Shown here piece by piece: positions 17,438 to 28,113 of a stretch of DNA of 64,000 nucleotides. The stretch's first letter is position 1. Each line of letters opens with the position of its first letter. The notes beneath the pieces were generated by a model. That model ran no database searches and had not been told where the DNA came from. It was given only the letters and a program-made list of their open reading frames with translations. The position numbers and the translations under genes are program-made. This DNA is from Actinotalea sp. JY-7876 (GTDB lineage Bacteria; Actinomycetota; Actinomycetes; Actinomycetales; Cellulomonadaceae). The stretch is from assembly GCF_014042015.1 (NCBI RefSeq), contig NZ_CP059493.1:2542001-2606000 (forward strand), written 5' to 3'.

Positions 17438-17527
17438 CGCAGCTCGCTCTCCTCCTGGGCACTGCCGGGAAACGCCGCGTCAGCATACCGGCCGCACCGT
17501 GGCGGCCGGTCGCGCGGGCTCACCGCG

Positions 17528-20293
17528 TCAGCGGTAGAACCCGTAGACGTCGGCGAGGACGTGCGTCTGGCCCAGGTTGTTGTAGACCTGCACCCCGGCC
17601 GGGGAGAGTCCGACGACGGCGTTGTTCGCCTGGTCGCGGCCGCGGCCGGTGTTGAGGTCCGACGTCGGCGGTCGCCCGGCGCCGGCCGGCCAGACCGTGA
17701 GGTAGGTCACCGGGGACGTCTGCTGGGTGGTCGTCAGGGTGATCGCGGCGGCCCGCGCCGTCGCGGGCAAGCCCGCGACCGACGACATCGGGAACGTCCG
17801 GGACTGCCCCGCACCGATGGGACCGCCGCCCGCGCGGGTGTCGAACGCCCGCACCGGCGCGATCGGCGTGAACCGACCCGTCGCGCCCGGACCGAACCAG
17901 CCGACGACGTCCAGGACCACGTTCGCCGGGGCACCCGCCAGCAGCACGTCGACCTTGCCGCCGTTCAGCGGCACGGTCGTCCGGTTCGCGACGTCGGTGC
18001 CGGGCAGGTGGTTGACGCTGGACGTCTGGCCCGCGGCCGCACCGGCCGGGACGACGCTGACGTAGCCGTTGCCGCCCGACACCACCGACGTCACGTTCAT
18101 CACCACGGCCGTCGCGTCGGCCGGGATGCCGCCCTGCCCCGCGACGGTGACGCTGCGGCGCTGCCCGTCGCTCATCCGCCCACCGGTGGTGCGCGTGTCC
18201 AGCACCCGCGCCGCCGTCCCGAGCTGGGCGTAGCCGCTGCCACCGCTCGTCGTGTAGTAGCCGGTCACGTCGACGAGCACGTGGGTGGACCCGGCGCTGT
18301 TGTAGAGGCTGATCTTGCCCTCCCCCCCGACGCCGAGCGTCACACCCGACGCGGACGCCGAGCGGGCGGCGTCGGCGTTGAGGACCGAGGCACCGGGGCG
18401 GCTCTGCCCCGCCGGCCAGGCGCGCAGGTGGGTGATGGTCGACGAGTTCACCGCCGTGATGTTCACGGCGACCGCCTTCGCGTCGGCGGGGACCCCGCCC
18501 ACGCCGGCCACGACGACGTCGCGTCGCGAGTCCGGGCCGAGCGACTCGGCGAGCGGTCGGGTGTCCAGGACGCGGGTCGGGGTCACGGGGACGAAGCGCA
18601 GGTCGCCCGTCAGGGGCACCGGCGCGACGGTGGCGGGGTTCTGGCTGCCCGTGACGGTCACGGTCGCCGAGTAGGGGTGGATCGCCGCACCACCGGCGCC
18701 CGTGCCGCTGAGCGTGAGGCGGTAGGGCCCGGGCCCGACCGGACGCCCGGCGCTGTTGTTGCCGTCCCACGTGGCGACGACGCCGCCGAACGCCTGCTGC
18801 CCGTAGCCGATGGAGGCGTGGACCAGCACGCCGGTCCGGGCGTCCCTGGCCTCCAGCCGCCAGTTGATGTCGCCGAGGGTGCGTGCGGCGAGGGTGACGG
18901 CCGAACCCTGCCGGACCGACGCGGGCACCGACGGGTTGACCAGCGACGGGGCGGCGAGCTGCGCCGCACGGGTCCGGATGTTCGGCAGCGTCGCGTAGCC
19001 CGCGTTGCCGGGGCACGCCGTGTTGCCGACGTCCCGGTGCGCGAAGACGACCGGGAGGGTGACCGTCGCCCCGGCGGGGTACTTCGAGTTCTCCCCGCCG
19101 AGCGTGCGGAAGCTCATCGTGCCGTTGGGGTCGCGGTGGTACTGGCGCAGGCGCCACGCGGCGAGCTGCGCGATGCTCTCCTGGACCGCCGCGCCCGGGT
19201 TGACCTGGCTGTAGTCGCCGAGCATCGAGATGCCCACGGTGCCGGTGTTGAACCCGCCGGCGTGCACGCCGATGACCGGCTGGGTCAGGCTGTTCGCCCG
19301 TCCCTCGTAGATGTTTCCCCACTTGTCGACGATGAAGTTGTAGCCGATGTCGCACCAGCCGCGGGACTCGATGTGGTAGCGCTGGTCGTTGCGGATCTGC
19401 TGCTTGGCCTGGTCGACCGAGGAGTACGCGTTCGAGCCCGCCGTGTGGTGGACGACGACGCCGACGAGCTGTGACGCGGTGTCCGGGCTGCAGACCTGGG
19501 CGCGCGCGCCCCACTCGGCACGGCTGATCACGCGCGGCTGGGTGGCGGTGAGCACCGGGCCCGCGGCGGGGACGTCCGCGGCGGCCTCGACCGGCGTCCA
19601 GGCCGCGGTCTCGACGGTCATGGCACCCTCGTCGTCGGACGCCGCCTCGGGCGAGCCGATCAGCGCGAGCGCCATGTCCTGCGGACCGCCCTCGGGCGTC
19701 GCCCGGAACGACAGCTGCACGGCGTCCGCGTCGCCGACCCAGAGCGGGTCGGTGCCGTTGCGGAGCGCGTTCGCGGCGTCGGGCGAGCCGGGGTCGGGGC
19801 CGTCGTCGGCCGGCTCGAGGGGCACCCACTCGCTCCAGCTGCCGGCGGCGCGGGTCCGCACCTCGAGACCGAGGTCGGCGACCTCCTCCTCCGCCGGCCA
19901 CGTGACGCCGAGCGTCTGGAACGTCTCCGTCTCGAGCACCTCGCCCTCGACGCGGTCGGCCACGACCTCGTCCGCCACCACGACGGACGGGTCGGCCTGA
20001 CCCGCGGCGACCTCGGGCGTCAGGGCCACCTCGCCGTCCTCGTCCACGGGGGGCACCACGACCTCGACCTCGGTGAAGGTGCCGTCCTCGCCGGCGGCGG
20101 CGGGGTCCTCGGTCGTGGGCACGCCGCGCGCGGCCGGGGTCGCCGTGGTCGTCGCGGTGGTGGTGGTCGTCGCGGCGGTGGTCGTCGCGGTGGTGGTCGT
20201 GACGGCACCCGCGGGCGCCGGGGACACCGTCGAGGCGAGGACCGTCACGGCTGCGGTCACGAGGGCGACGGCGGCTGGGCGGAGGAGAGTCAT
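17528..20293 (-). CDS. Exported PGRP-type N-acetylmuramoyl-L-alanine amidase with three LDTR-type repeats
   Basis: A 921-residue protein with a signal peptide ending near APAGA, then a threonine/alanine tract and an acidic region. Residues about 250-445 are a peptidoglycan-recognition amidase: VISRAEWGARA, VVHHTAG with a zinc histidine, GYNFIVDKWGNIYEGR, and AHRDVGNTACPG with the second histidine and the cysteine ligand. It should cut the bond between muramic acid and the stem peptide. A FlgD-like Ig domain (about 453-560) precedes three repeats at about 566, 689 and 805 to the end, the same module as in the SpoIID and CAP proteins. I start at the ATG of the signal peptide, not 20 residues upstream. 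Confidence 0.92.
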   Translation of the reverse strand: MTLLRPAAVALVTAAVTVLASTVSPAPAGAVTTTTATTTAATTTTTATTTATPAARGVPTTEDPAAAGEDGTFTEVEVVVPPVDEDGEVALTPEVAAGQADPSVVVADEVVADRVEGEVLETETFQTLGVTWPAEEEVADLGLEVRTRAAGSWSEWVPLEPADDGPDPGSPDAANALRNGTDPLWVGDADAVQLSFRATPEGGPQDMALALIGSPEAASDDEGAMTVETAAWTPVEAAADVPAAGPVLTATQPRVISRAEWGARAQVCSPDTASQLVGVVVHHTAGSNAYSSVDQAKQQIRNDQRYHIESRGWCDIGYNFIVDKWGNIYEGRANSLTQPVIGVHAGGFNTGTVGISMLGDYSQVNPGAAVQESIAQLAAWRLRQYHRDPNGTMSFRTLGGENSKYPAGATVTLPVVFAHRDVGNTACPGNAGYATLPNIRTRAAQLAAPSLVNPSVPASVRQGSAVTLAARTLGDINWRLEARDARTGVLVHASIGYGQQAFGGVVATWDGNNSAGRPVGPGPYRLTLSGTGAGGAAIHPYSATVTVTGSQNPATVAPVPLTGDLRFVPVTPTRVLDTRPLAESLGPDSRRDVVVAGVGGVPADAKAVAVNITAVNSSTITHLRAWPAGQSRPGASVLNADAARSASASGVTLGVGGEGKISLYNSAGSTHVLVDVTGYYTTSGGSGYAQLGTAARVLDTRTTGGRMSDGQRRSVTVAGQGGIPADATAVVMNVTSVVSGGNGYVSVVPAGAAAGQTSSVNHLPGTDVANRTTVPLNGGKVDVLLAGAPANVVLDVVGWFGPGATGRFTPIAPVRAFDTRAGGGPIGAGQSRTFPMSSVAGLPATARAAAITLTTTQQTSPVTYLTVWPAGAGRPPTSDLNTGRGRDQANNAVVGLSPAGVQVYNNLGQTHVLADVYGFYR

Positions 20294-20309
20294 GGGAGTC
20301 CTGTCTCGA

Positions 20310-20315
20310 AGGCTA
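20310..20315 (-). promoter_or_regulatory. Candidate -10 (TAGCCT) of the amidase gene
   Basis: TAGCCT on the minus strand lies 16 bases before the ATG at 20293, leaving a very short leader containing AGGAC. It faces the rmlB promoter in a 191-base divergent region. Confidence 0.4.
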
Positions 20316-20316
20316 G

Positions 20317-21480
<1,164 letters not shown>

Positions 21481-21519
21481 CCCACCTGTCACCGTGCGCA
21501 CGCCGGTGACGCTCATGCG

Positions 21520-22482
21520 TCACCGGCGGCGGGCCGCCACCGCGCTCGCGAGCATGTCGTGCAGCGTCGCCTCGGGCCGCCAGCCCAGCACGCGCTCGAT
21601 GCGTCCGGTCGCCGCCACGACGCGGGCAGGGTCGCCGGGTCGACGACCCGCGCGCACGGGCTCGACGTCCGACCCCGTCAGCGCGCACAGCCCCGAGACG
21701 ACCTCCCGCACGGACGTGCCACGCCCCGTGCCGACGTTGAGGACCTCGTGGCGGTCGGGCGACCCCGCGAGGTGGTCGAGGGCCGCGAGGTGCGCCCTCG
21801 CGAGGTCGAGGACGTGGACGAAGTCCCGCACGCCCGTCCCGTCCTCGGTCGCGAAGTCGTCGCCGAAGATCACGGGCGCCTCGCCCCGCTCCAGGCGCGC
21901 GAGGACGATCCCGACGAGGTTGGCGTCCTCGTGGTCACCGAGGTCCGGCCAGCCGGCACCCGCCACGTTGAAGTACCGGAGGCTGATCGCGCGCAGCACC
22001 CCCGCGTCGGCGGCCGCCCGCACGAGCCACTCCCCCGCCAGCTTGGTCTCGCCGTACGGGTTCACCGGACGGGTCGTCGCGTCCTCGTCGACGTCGACCA
22101 GGCCGGTCTCGCCGTAGACCGCCGCGGACGAGGAGAAGACCAGACGCCCGACCCCGGCGTCCTCCATGGCGGAGACGACCTGCGCCAGACCGGTGACGTT
22201 CTGCTGGTAGTACCACGCCGGCCGCCGCACCGACTCCTCGACCCGCTTGCGCGCCGCGAGGTGGACGACGTCGGTCACGCCCCGCTCCGCCATCAGGCGG
22301 GAGAGCCGCTCGACCGCGGACGACGCCGCGAGGTCCATCACCTCGAGCGCGACGCCCGGGAGGCGGTCGGCGTCGCCGGTCGACAGGTCGTCGACCACGA
22401 CCACGGGCAGGCCGCTCGCCACCAGGAGGCGGACGACGTGCGCGCCGATGTACCCCGCGCCCCCTGTCACCAGAACTGTCAC
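21520..22482 (-). CDS. galE: UDP-glucose 4-epimerase
   Basis: A 320-residue extended SDR enzyme interconverting UDP-glucose and UDP-galactose. VLVTGGAGYIGAHVVRLL is the NAD-binding Rossmann motif, VVHLAARKRVEESVRRP the substrate loop, FSSSAAVYGE holds the catalytic serine, and NPYGETKLAGE the Tyr-x3-Lys pair. ALRYFNVAGA-like sequence (SLRYFNVAGAGWPD) and GTGRGTSVREVV are also typical of GalE. Convergent with rmlB and divergent from the LCP gene. TAGGGT six bases before the GTG suggests a leaderless mRNA. It supplies galactose, or another 4-epimer, to the glycan. Confidence 0.92.
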   Translation of the reverse strand: MTVLVTGGAGYIGAHVVRLLVASGLPVVVVDDLSTGDADRLPGVALEVMDLAASSAVERLSRLMAERGVTDVVHLAARKRVEESVRRPAWYYQQNVTGLAQVVSAMEDAGVGRLVFSSSAAVYGETGLVDVDEDATTRPVNPYGETKLAGEWLVRAAADAGVLRAISLRYFNVAGAGWPDLGDHEDANLVGIVLARLERGEAPVIFGDDFATEDGTGVRDFVHVLDLARAHLAALDHLAGSPDRHEVLNVGTGRGTSVREVVSGLCALTGSDVEPVRAGRRPGDPARVVAATGRIERVLGWRPEATLHDMLASAVAARRR

Positions 22483-22488
22483 GCGGTG

Positions 22489-22494
22489 ACCCTA
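22489..22494 (-). promoter_or_regulatory. Candidate leaderless -10 (TAGGGT) of galE
   Basis: TAGGGT on the minus strand, six bases before the GTG at 22482, no ribosome-binding site. Confidence 0.5.
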
Positions 22495-22600
22495 TCGAGA
22501 GCCTCGGCGCCCCCCGCTCACGGGCGACGCGCACCCCCTTCTCCACGACTCCTCCACGGACCCGACCCGATGCCGCCGTCGGGACGGCGCCGCCCGCTCG

Positions 22601-22606
22601 TAAGAT
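22601..22606 (+). promoter_or_regulatory. Candidate leaderless -10 (TAAGAT) of the first LCP gene
   Basis: TAAGAT, eight bases before the GTG at 22615. It is the best -10 match in this divergent region; no ribosome-binding site. Confidence 0.5.
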
Positions 22607-22614
22607 CAACCTCC

Positions 22615-23859
22615 GTGACACCCCGCCACTCCGCCCCGGCGCGCCCGCGCGTCGCGCGCCACGCCCGCACGGTGCGCAGCCACCGGCTCCGTCACGTCGC
22701 CGCACTGACCACCGTCGCCGTCCTGTCGTTCGGCGCGACCAGTGCCGCGACGGCGTACGTCCGGCTCGAGAACAACATCGAGACCCATGACGTGACGGCG
22801 CAGCTCGGCGAGGACCGCCCGGTGCAGGCGGAGCCGGTCGACCCGACGGACCCGAACTCCGGCCGCCCGCTGAACATCCTCCTGATGGGCTCGGACGTGC
22901 GCGACGGCGCCAACGCGGAGATCGGCGGCGCCGTCGACGGCATGCGCTCCGACACGACCATCGTCATGCACATCTCGGCCGACCGGACGCGCGTCGAGCT
23001 GGTCTCGATCCCGCGCGACTCGCACGTGGAGATCCCCGACTGCCCCCGCTCGGACGGCACGGTGGGCGGCTCGCGGTCCACGCGCTTCAACGAGGCCTTC
23101 TCGATCGGCTCGCAGTCCGGCAACGTCGCCGACGCCGCCGCGTGCACCATCAAGACGGTCGAGTCGCTCACCAACGTGTTCATCGACGGCTGGGTCGTCG
23201 TGGACTTCGCGGGGTTCGTCAACATGGTGGACGCCCTCGGCGGCATCCCGATGTGCATCCCGAACGACATGACCTCGCCCAAGGCAGGCCTGCAGATCAC
23301 CGCCGGTCAGCACACGCTCGACGGGACGACGGCGCTGGCCTACGCCCGGGCGCGCACCGGCCAGGGCGTGGGCGACGGCTCGGACACGAACCGCCTGGGC
23401 CGGCAGCAGCAGCTGCTCGCCGCCACGGCCACGGAGGTGCTGTCCAAGAACCTCCTCACCGACTCCACGAAGCTCTACCTGTTCCTCAACGCGGCCACGC
23501 AGTCGCTCACCGCCGACCCGGACACCGGGAACGTCTCGAACCTCGCCGGGCTCGCCTTCAGCCTGCGGGACGTGCCGAGTGGGAACATCACGTTCATGAC
23601 GATCCCGTTCGGCGCGTGGTCGCAGGACCCGAACCAGGTGGTGTGGACCTCCGAGGCCGACACCATCTGGGCCAACATGGCCGCGGACGTGCCGATCGTC
23701 CCCCCGGCGGCGCCCACGCCGCCCACGGAGCCGGTCGCGCCGGGCACCGACCCGGCCGTACCGGAGCAGGAGACGCCGCCGGAGCAGGTCGTCACCGAAG
23801 CACCGAAGCCGGGTGTGGACCCGTTCACCCCGGACGACGTCCAGACCGTCTGCGGCTGA
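22615..23859 (+). CDS. LytR-CpsA-Psr (LCP) family glycopolymer ligase, first copy
   Basis: A 414-residue membrane-anchored protein. A basic cytoplasmic N-terminus is followed by one membrane segment (LTTVAVLSFGATSAATAYV). The extracytoplasmic LCP domain has LNILLMGSDVRDG, MRSDTTIVMHI, LVSIPRDSHVEIP and GFVNMVDALGGIPMCIP, with the conserved Asp and Arg residues that bind polyprenyl pyrophosphate. NRLGRQQQLLAATATEVLS is another family motif. A proline-rich C-terminus follows. LCP enzymes move glycopolymers from lipid carrier to peptidoglycan, so this is a likely ligase for the product of this locus. A second LCP gene follows four bases later. The GTG start is set by the -10 eight bases upstream; the open frame further up is shadow. 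Confidence 0.9.
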   Translation: MTPRHSAPARPRVARHARTVRSHRLRHVAALTTVAVLSFGATSAATAYVRLENNIETHDVTAQLGEDRPVQAEPVDPTDPNSGRPLNILLMGSDVRDGANAEIGGAVDGMRSDTTIVMHISADRTRVELVSIPRDSHVEIPDCPRSDGTVGGSRSTRFNEAFSIGSQSGNVADAAACTIKTVESLTNVFIDGWVVVDFAGFVNMVDALGGIPMCIPNDMTSPKAGLQITAGQHTLDGTTALAYARARTGQGVGDGSDTNRLGRQQQLLAATATEVLSKNLLTDSTKLYLFLNAATQSLTADPDTGNVSNLAGLAFSLRDVPSGNITFMTIPFGAWSQDPNQVVWTSEADTIWANMAADVPIVPPAAPTPPTEPVAPGTDPAVPEQETPPEQVVTEAPKPGVDPFTPDDVQTVCG

Positions 23860-23863
23860 GCCG

Positions 23864-25380
23864 GTGACTGACGAGGAGAAGCGCCGACCGCCGGACGGTC
23901 CACCACCACCCCCGGTCCGCCGCACGACGTCACGCGCGCGTCCGCAGGGCGCCGCGCAGCCGCAGCCTCGCCCGGCGGACCGCGGCGCGCCGCGGACACC
24001 ACCCCCGGCGCTACCCCAGTCGCCGTCGGCGCGCTCGGCACAGCCCAGGACGCCACCGCGCGCCACCCCGCCCCGCGCGAACCCCGGCCGCGCGAACCCC
24101 GGCCGCGCCACCCCGGCCGGCGCGACCCCGCCGCCGCGGTTCGATCCCGGCCGCACGGCGCCGCGCCCGACGGCCGACGGCGCGCGCCGCGTCGGCTCCG
24201 GCGGCGGCGCTGCACCGGTCGCGCCGGCCGCCGGCGCGGGAGCGGCCGGCGGCGCGCGAGCGTCCCGTGGCACGGGAGCCGGCGCGGCGTCGGCGCCCCC
24301 GCCGACCATCCGCCCGTCCGGCCGCGCCGGTGGCGAGCCGCCGGCGCGCCGCCAGGGGCCGCGGCCGCCACGCGTCCCGAGCGGGCGGGTGGCGCGGCAC
24401 CGGCGGTCGACCGGCCGCCCGTCGCCCCCGCGCGGCCGCGACGGCGAGGGCGCCGGTTCGGTGTGGCGGCGACCGTCGTCGTCGCGCTCCTGCTGGCCTG
24501 GCCGATCGGTCTGGTGCTCTGGGCGGACGGGCGCCTCGAGCACGTCCCGGCGCTGAGCGAGGCCGCGGACACGCCCGGTACCACGTACCTGCTCGCGGGC
24601 TCGGACGCGCGGGGTGACGGCGCCGTGCCCGAGGACGGCACGATCGGCGCCCGGACCGACACGATCATGCTGCTGCACGCTCCCGAGTCGGGGCCGGCCG
24701 CCCTCATCAGCCTCCCGCGCGACACGTACGCCGAGATCCCCGGCCACGGCGCGAACAAGCTCAACGCCGCCTTCTCCTGGGGTGGCGCGCCCCTGCTCAC
24801 GGCGACCGTGGAGCAGCTCACGGGCCTGACCGTCGACCACTACGTCGAGATCGGCTTCGGCGGCATCACGGGCGTCGTCGACGCGGTGGGTGGCGTCGAG
24901 CTGTGTCTCGACCGCGACGTGAACGAGCCGCTGAGCGGCCTCGTCTGGACGGCGGGCTGCCACGTCGCCGACGGCCCGACGGCGCTCGCCTTCGCGCGCA
25001 TGCGCTACGACGACCCCGAGGGCGACGTCGGCCGCGCCAAGCGCCAGCAGCAGCTCATCGCCGCGCTCAGCTCGGCACTGGCGGACCCTGCGGTGCTGCG
25101 CAACCCGGGCCGCCAGGTGTCGCTGGTCCGCGCGGGCACCGACGCGCTCGCGGTCAGCGAGGGGACGGGCGTCGTGGACCTCGGCCGCCTCGCGCTCGCG
25201 TTCCGCCGTGCCACCGGCCCCGAGGGCATCACCGGGACGCCGCCGATCGCCGACCCGGACCACCGCCCGGGCGGCGTCGGCTCGACCGTCCTCCTCGACC
25301 CGGACGCCACGCCGGGCTTCTGGGCGGGGATCCGCGACGGCTCCCTGCCCCCCGGACCCGTCGGCGGCCTGCCGGGCTGA
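23864..25380 (+). CDS. Second LCP family ligase, split by an apparent frameshift in its N-terminal region
   Basis: The GTG at 23864, four bases after the first LCP gene, opens a frame encoding a Pro/Arg/Ala-rich cytoplasmic tail (TDEEKRRPPDGPPPPP and on, with NPGRANPGRATPAGA). The membrane segment and LCP domain (YLLAGSDARGDG, ARTDTIMLLHA, ALISLPRDTYAEIP, AKRQQQLIAALSS) lie one frame back and have no upstream start before 24463. If the GGGG run at 24355-24358 had one more G, the frames would join and run through TRPERAGGAAPAVDRPPVAP and RPRRRGRRFGVAATVV into the membrane helix, as LCP proteins usually do. So either the genome has a one-base deletion or the sequence an error. A short form starting at GTG 24463 (305 residues) is possible. 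Outside the shift the ligase domain looks intact. Confidence 0.75.
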
Positions 25381-25482
25381 GCCGGGTCGGGACCCGCCTC
25401 CGACACGCCGGACCTCACACGGGCGACGGCCGTCCGGGTGAACGCGGCTCATCCCGCTCGGAGGGCTGCCGATAGGACCGAC

Positions 25483-28113
25483 ATGATCCGCAGACTCTGC
25501 GCGTGCGTCGCTGCGGCCGTCCTCGCGGTCGCCATCGGCGTCGTCACGCCGGCGGGGCCGGTGGCCCCCGCCCGGGCCGCGTCCGCGAACGCCGTCGACA
25601 CGGCGAGCCGTGCGGCCGTGGACGCCGGCTACCTCGCGCGGTGGGCGCCTGCGGCCGCCACGACCGCGGCGGTGTCCTCGACCGCGGTCCCGGCGAGCTG
25701 CACGCGCGGCTCCGTCTCGCCGTCGACGAGGACCCAGGTCCTCGCGGCCTGGAACTACGCGCGCGGGCTCGCCGGCCTGGACGCCGTGACCGAGGACCCG
25801 GCGCTGGCCGCGAGCACGCAGGAGGCGGCTGTCGTCTTCTCGCGCAACGACACGATCGCGCACTACCCGAACCCGAGCTCCGAGTGCCTCACGGAGGCCG
25901 CGAGGAAGGCGGCTGCCGGCTCGAACATCGGGATCGCGTGGGGCACGGTCCCCACCGCGGCGGCGCTCGTCAACGGCTACCTGACCGAGGAGCACGACGC
26001 CGGCCGGGACCTCGGGCACCGACGGTGGCTGCTCTACCCGCAGCTGTCGACGACCGCCGTCGGCATCGCCACCACCACGGGCAGCGGCGTCACGTACGGC
26101 CGGAACTCGGCCAACGCCCTGCGGGTCGTCGACTCGGGCCGCAACCGCGGCGCGACCGCGCCCGCCTGGGTGCCCTGGCCGACGGCCGGCTACTTCCCCG
26201 TCCCGCTCGAGCCCCTCGGTCGGTGGTCGCTCACCTCGTCCGCCCCCGACGCGGACTTCTCCGCCGCGACGGTCAGCGTCCGGGGCCCCGGGGGCGCGGC
26301 GCTGCCCGTGACCGTCTCGCGGCCGGCCCGCGGCTACGGCAACCCCACGCTCGCCTTCACGGTCGGGAACATCACGAAGCCGTCGGGGGCCGCCGAGACC
26401 GTCTACTCCGTGACCGTGAGCGGCATCAAGAACGCCGCGGCCGCGAGCCACTCCTACGAGGTCAGGCTCTTCAACCCCGGGGCACCCACCGTCTCGGCGC
26501 CCGTCGCGACGACCGTCGACCTCGGCGCGGCGGCGACGTTCCGCGTCACCGCGACGGGGTCGCCCGCGCCGACGGTGGCCTGGGAGCGCAGCACCGGCGG
26601 GAGCACCTGGACGAGGATCGCGGGCGCCACGGGCACGACGTACACGTTCACGCCCGACGCCGCCCACGACGGCCTGCGCGTCCGGGCGGTCGCGACCAGC
26701 CCGCTCGGCACCGCCACCTCGCCCGCCGCGGTGCTGACGGTCCTCAGCGACCCGGGCGTCACGAGCGGGCCGCAGGACACGGTCTTCGCCACGGGCGGCT
26801 CGGTCCTCCTGAGCGCGACGGTGTCCCGCGCGGCCGGCGCCACGTACCGCTGGGAGCGCCGGACCGGTGGCACGTGGTCGGCGGTCCCGTCGGCAGACGC
26901 GCGGACCCTGACGCTCACCGGGCTCACCGCCGCCGACGACGGCGCCCAGCTCCGCCTCGTCGTGACCACCCCGCACGGCTCCGCGACGTCCCGGACCGCG
27001 ACCATCCGCCTCGACGACCGGGCGTACGTCGCCGTCCCGCCCGTCCGCGTCCACGACTCGCGGACGACGTCGACGACGCACGGCGCGGTCACGTGCCTCA
27101 GCGTGACCGGCGCCGGCACCGGCGTGCCGGCCGGCGCCGCGAGCGTCTCGCTCAACGTGACGACCGTCCGCCCGACCGGGCCCGGCCACGTCGTCGTCTA
27201 CCCGGACACCGCGGGGACGGGCTCGACGCCCGCGCCGGCCGCGAGCACCGTGAACTTCGTCCCGGGTGCCGACGTGCCCAACGCGGCCGTCGTCGCGGTG
27301 CCCGCGAGCGGGAAGGTCTGCTACCAGGTGCGCGGGTCGCGTGCGGGCGTGGTGGTCGACCTCGTCGGCTACCTGCTCCCCGGGTCGGCGGTCACGGTCC
27401 AGATGCCGCAGCGCCTCGACGACCGCTCGGGCGTGGTGCCCGGGCAGGCGGTCCGCCTGGATGTGGCCGGCCGCGCCGGCGTGCCCGAGGACGCCACCGC
27501 CGTGCTGCTCAACGTGACCGCCGCCGGGTCGCGGGCACCCGGAAACCTGCGGCTGTTCCCCGCGGGCGCGACACCGCCCCCGACGTCCAACCTCAACTAC
27601 GCGGCCGACGGCGACCGCGCGAACGCCGCGCTCGTGCAGCTCTCCGACGACGGCGCCCTGAGCTACGTCTCCCAGACCAGCGCGGGCAACCGGCTGCGCG
27701 TCGTGCTCGACGTCGTGGGCTACACGGTCCCCGGCTCGGGGCTCGTGCCGATCGACGCGGACCGCGTGCTCGACACGCGGTCCGGCGGCGGGGCCCTGGT
27801 GGGCGGGACGAGCCGGGCGCTCTCCGTGCGCGGGACGGTCCCCGACCACGCCACCGCCGTGGTGCTCAACGTCATCGCCGTCGCGCCGACGACGATCGGC
27901 AACCTCCGGGTGTTCCCGCGCACCGCCGGCTCGACCGCGCCGCCACCGACGTCGTCCCTGAACTACATCCCGCGGGTCGACACCGCGAACCTCGTCGTCG
28001 CGACCATCGGCGCCGATGGCGAGGTCGTGGTGCACACCGACCAGCCCGCGGGCGGGCGCACCCACGTGGTCGTGGACGTCCTCGGTTACCTCACCGACCA
28101 GCCGCCGTCCTGA
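25483..28113 (+). CDS. Exported CAP (SCP-like) domain protein with two Ig-like domains and three LDTR-type repeats
   Basis: An 876-residue protein. The signal peptide (ACVAAAVLAVAIGVVTPAG) ends near ARAAS. The CAP domain, about 84-205, has QVLAAWNYARGLAGLDAV, NDTIAHYPNP and RDLGHRRWLLYPQLSTTAVG, with conserved histidines. Bacterial CAP proteins have few proven roles; wall association is common. Two Ig-like domains (about 332-512) follow, then three repeats from about 515, 636 and 753 with VHDSR, LDDRSG and VLDTRSG near their starts and VDLVGYL, LDVVGYT and VDVLGYL near their ends. The repeat matches the SpoIID and amidase tails. I chose the ATG at 25483 over a GTG 15 codons earlier because it begins the signal peptide. 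Its end overlaps the acyltransferase gene by 23 bases. Confidence 0.85.
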   Translation: MIRRLCACVAAAVLAVAIGVVTPAGPVAPARAASANAVDTASRAAVDAGYLARWAPAAATTAAVSSTAVPASCTRGSVSPSTRTQVLAAWNYARGLAGLDAVTEDPALAASTQEAAVVFSRNDTIAHYPNPSSECLTEAARKAAAGSNIGIAWGTVPTAAALVNGYLTEEHDAGRDLGHRRWLLYPQLSTTAVGIATTTGSGVTYGRNSANALRVVDSGRNRGATAPAWVPWPTAGYFPVPLEPLGRWSLTSSAPDADFSAATVSVRGPGGAALPVTVSRPARGYGNPTLAFTVGNITKPSGAAETVYSVTVSGIKNAAAASHSYEVRLFNPGAPTVSAPVATTVDLGAAATFRVTATGSPAPTVAWERSTGGSTWTRIAGATGTTYTFTPDAAHDGLRVRAVATSPLGTATSPAAVLTVLSDPGVTSGPQDTVFATGGSVLLSATVSRAAGATYRWERRTGGTWSAVPSADARTLTLTGLTAADDGAQLRLVVTTPHGSATSRTATIRLDDRAYVAVPPVRVHDSRTTSTTHGAVTCLSVTGAGTGVPAGAASVSLNVTTVRPTGPGHVVVYPDTAGTGSTPAPAASTVNFVPGADVPNAAVVAVPASGKVCYQVRGSRAGVVVDLVGYLLPGSAVTVQMPQRLDDRSGVVPGQAVRLDVAGRAGVPEDATAVLLNVTAAGSRAPGNLRLFPAGATPPPTSNLNYAADGDRANAALVQLSDDGALSYVSQTSAGNRLRVVLDVVGYTVPGSGLVPIDADRVLDTRSGGGALVGGTSRALSVRGTVPDHATAVVLNVIAVAPTTIGNLRVFPRTAGSTAPPPTSSLNYIPRVDTANLVVATIGADGEVVVHTDQPAGGRTHVVVDVLGYLTDQPPS

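Noticed and set aside
25473-25478. TAGGAC as a leaderless -10 for the CAP gene
   Set aside because: It lacks T at the sixth position and is only four bases from the ATG, unlike the 6-8 spacing elsewhere.
22606-28065. A 1819-codon open frame on the minus strand, and similar very long frames opposite real genes (for example 5837-9076 plus, 38454-42662 minus)
   Set aside because: High GC removes stop codons from antisense frames. These are arginine-rich, have no family motifs and lie opposite genes with clear domains.
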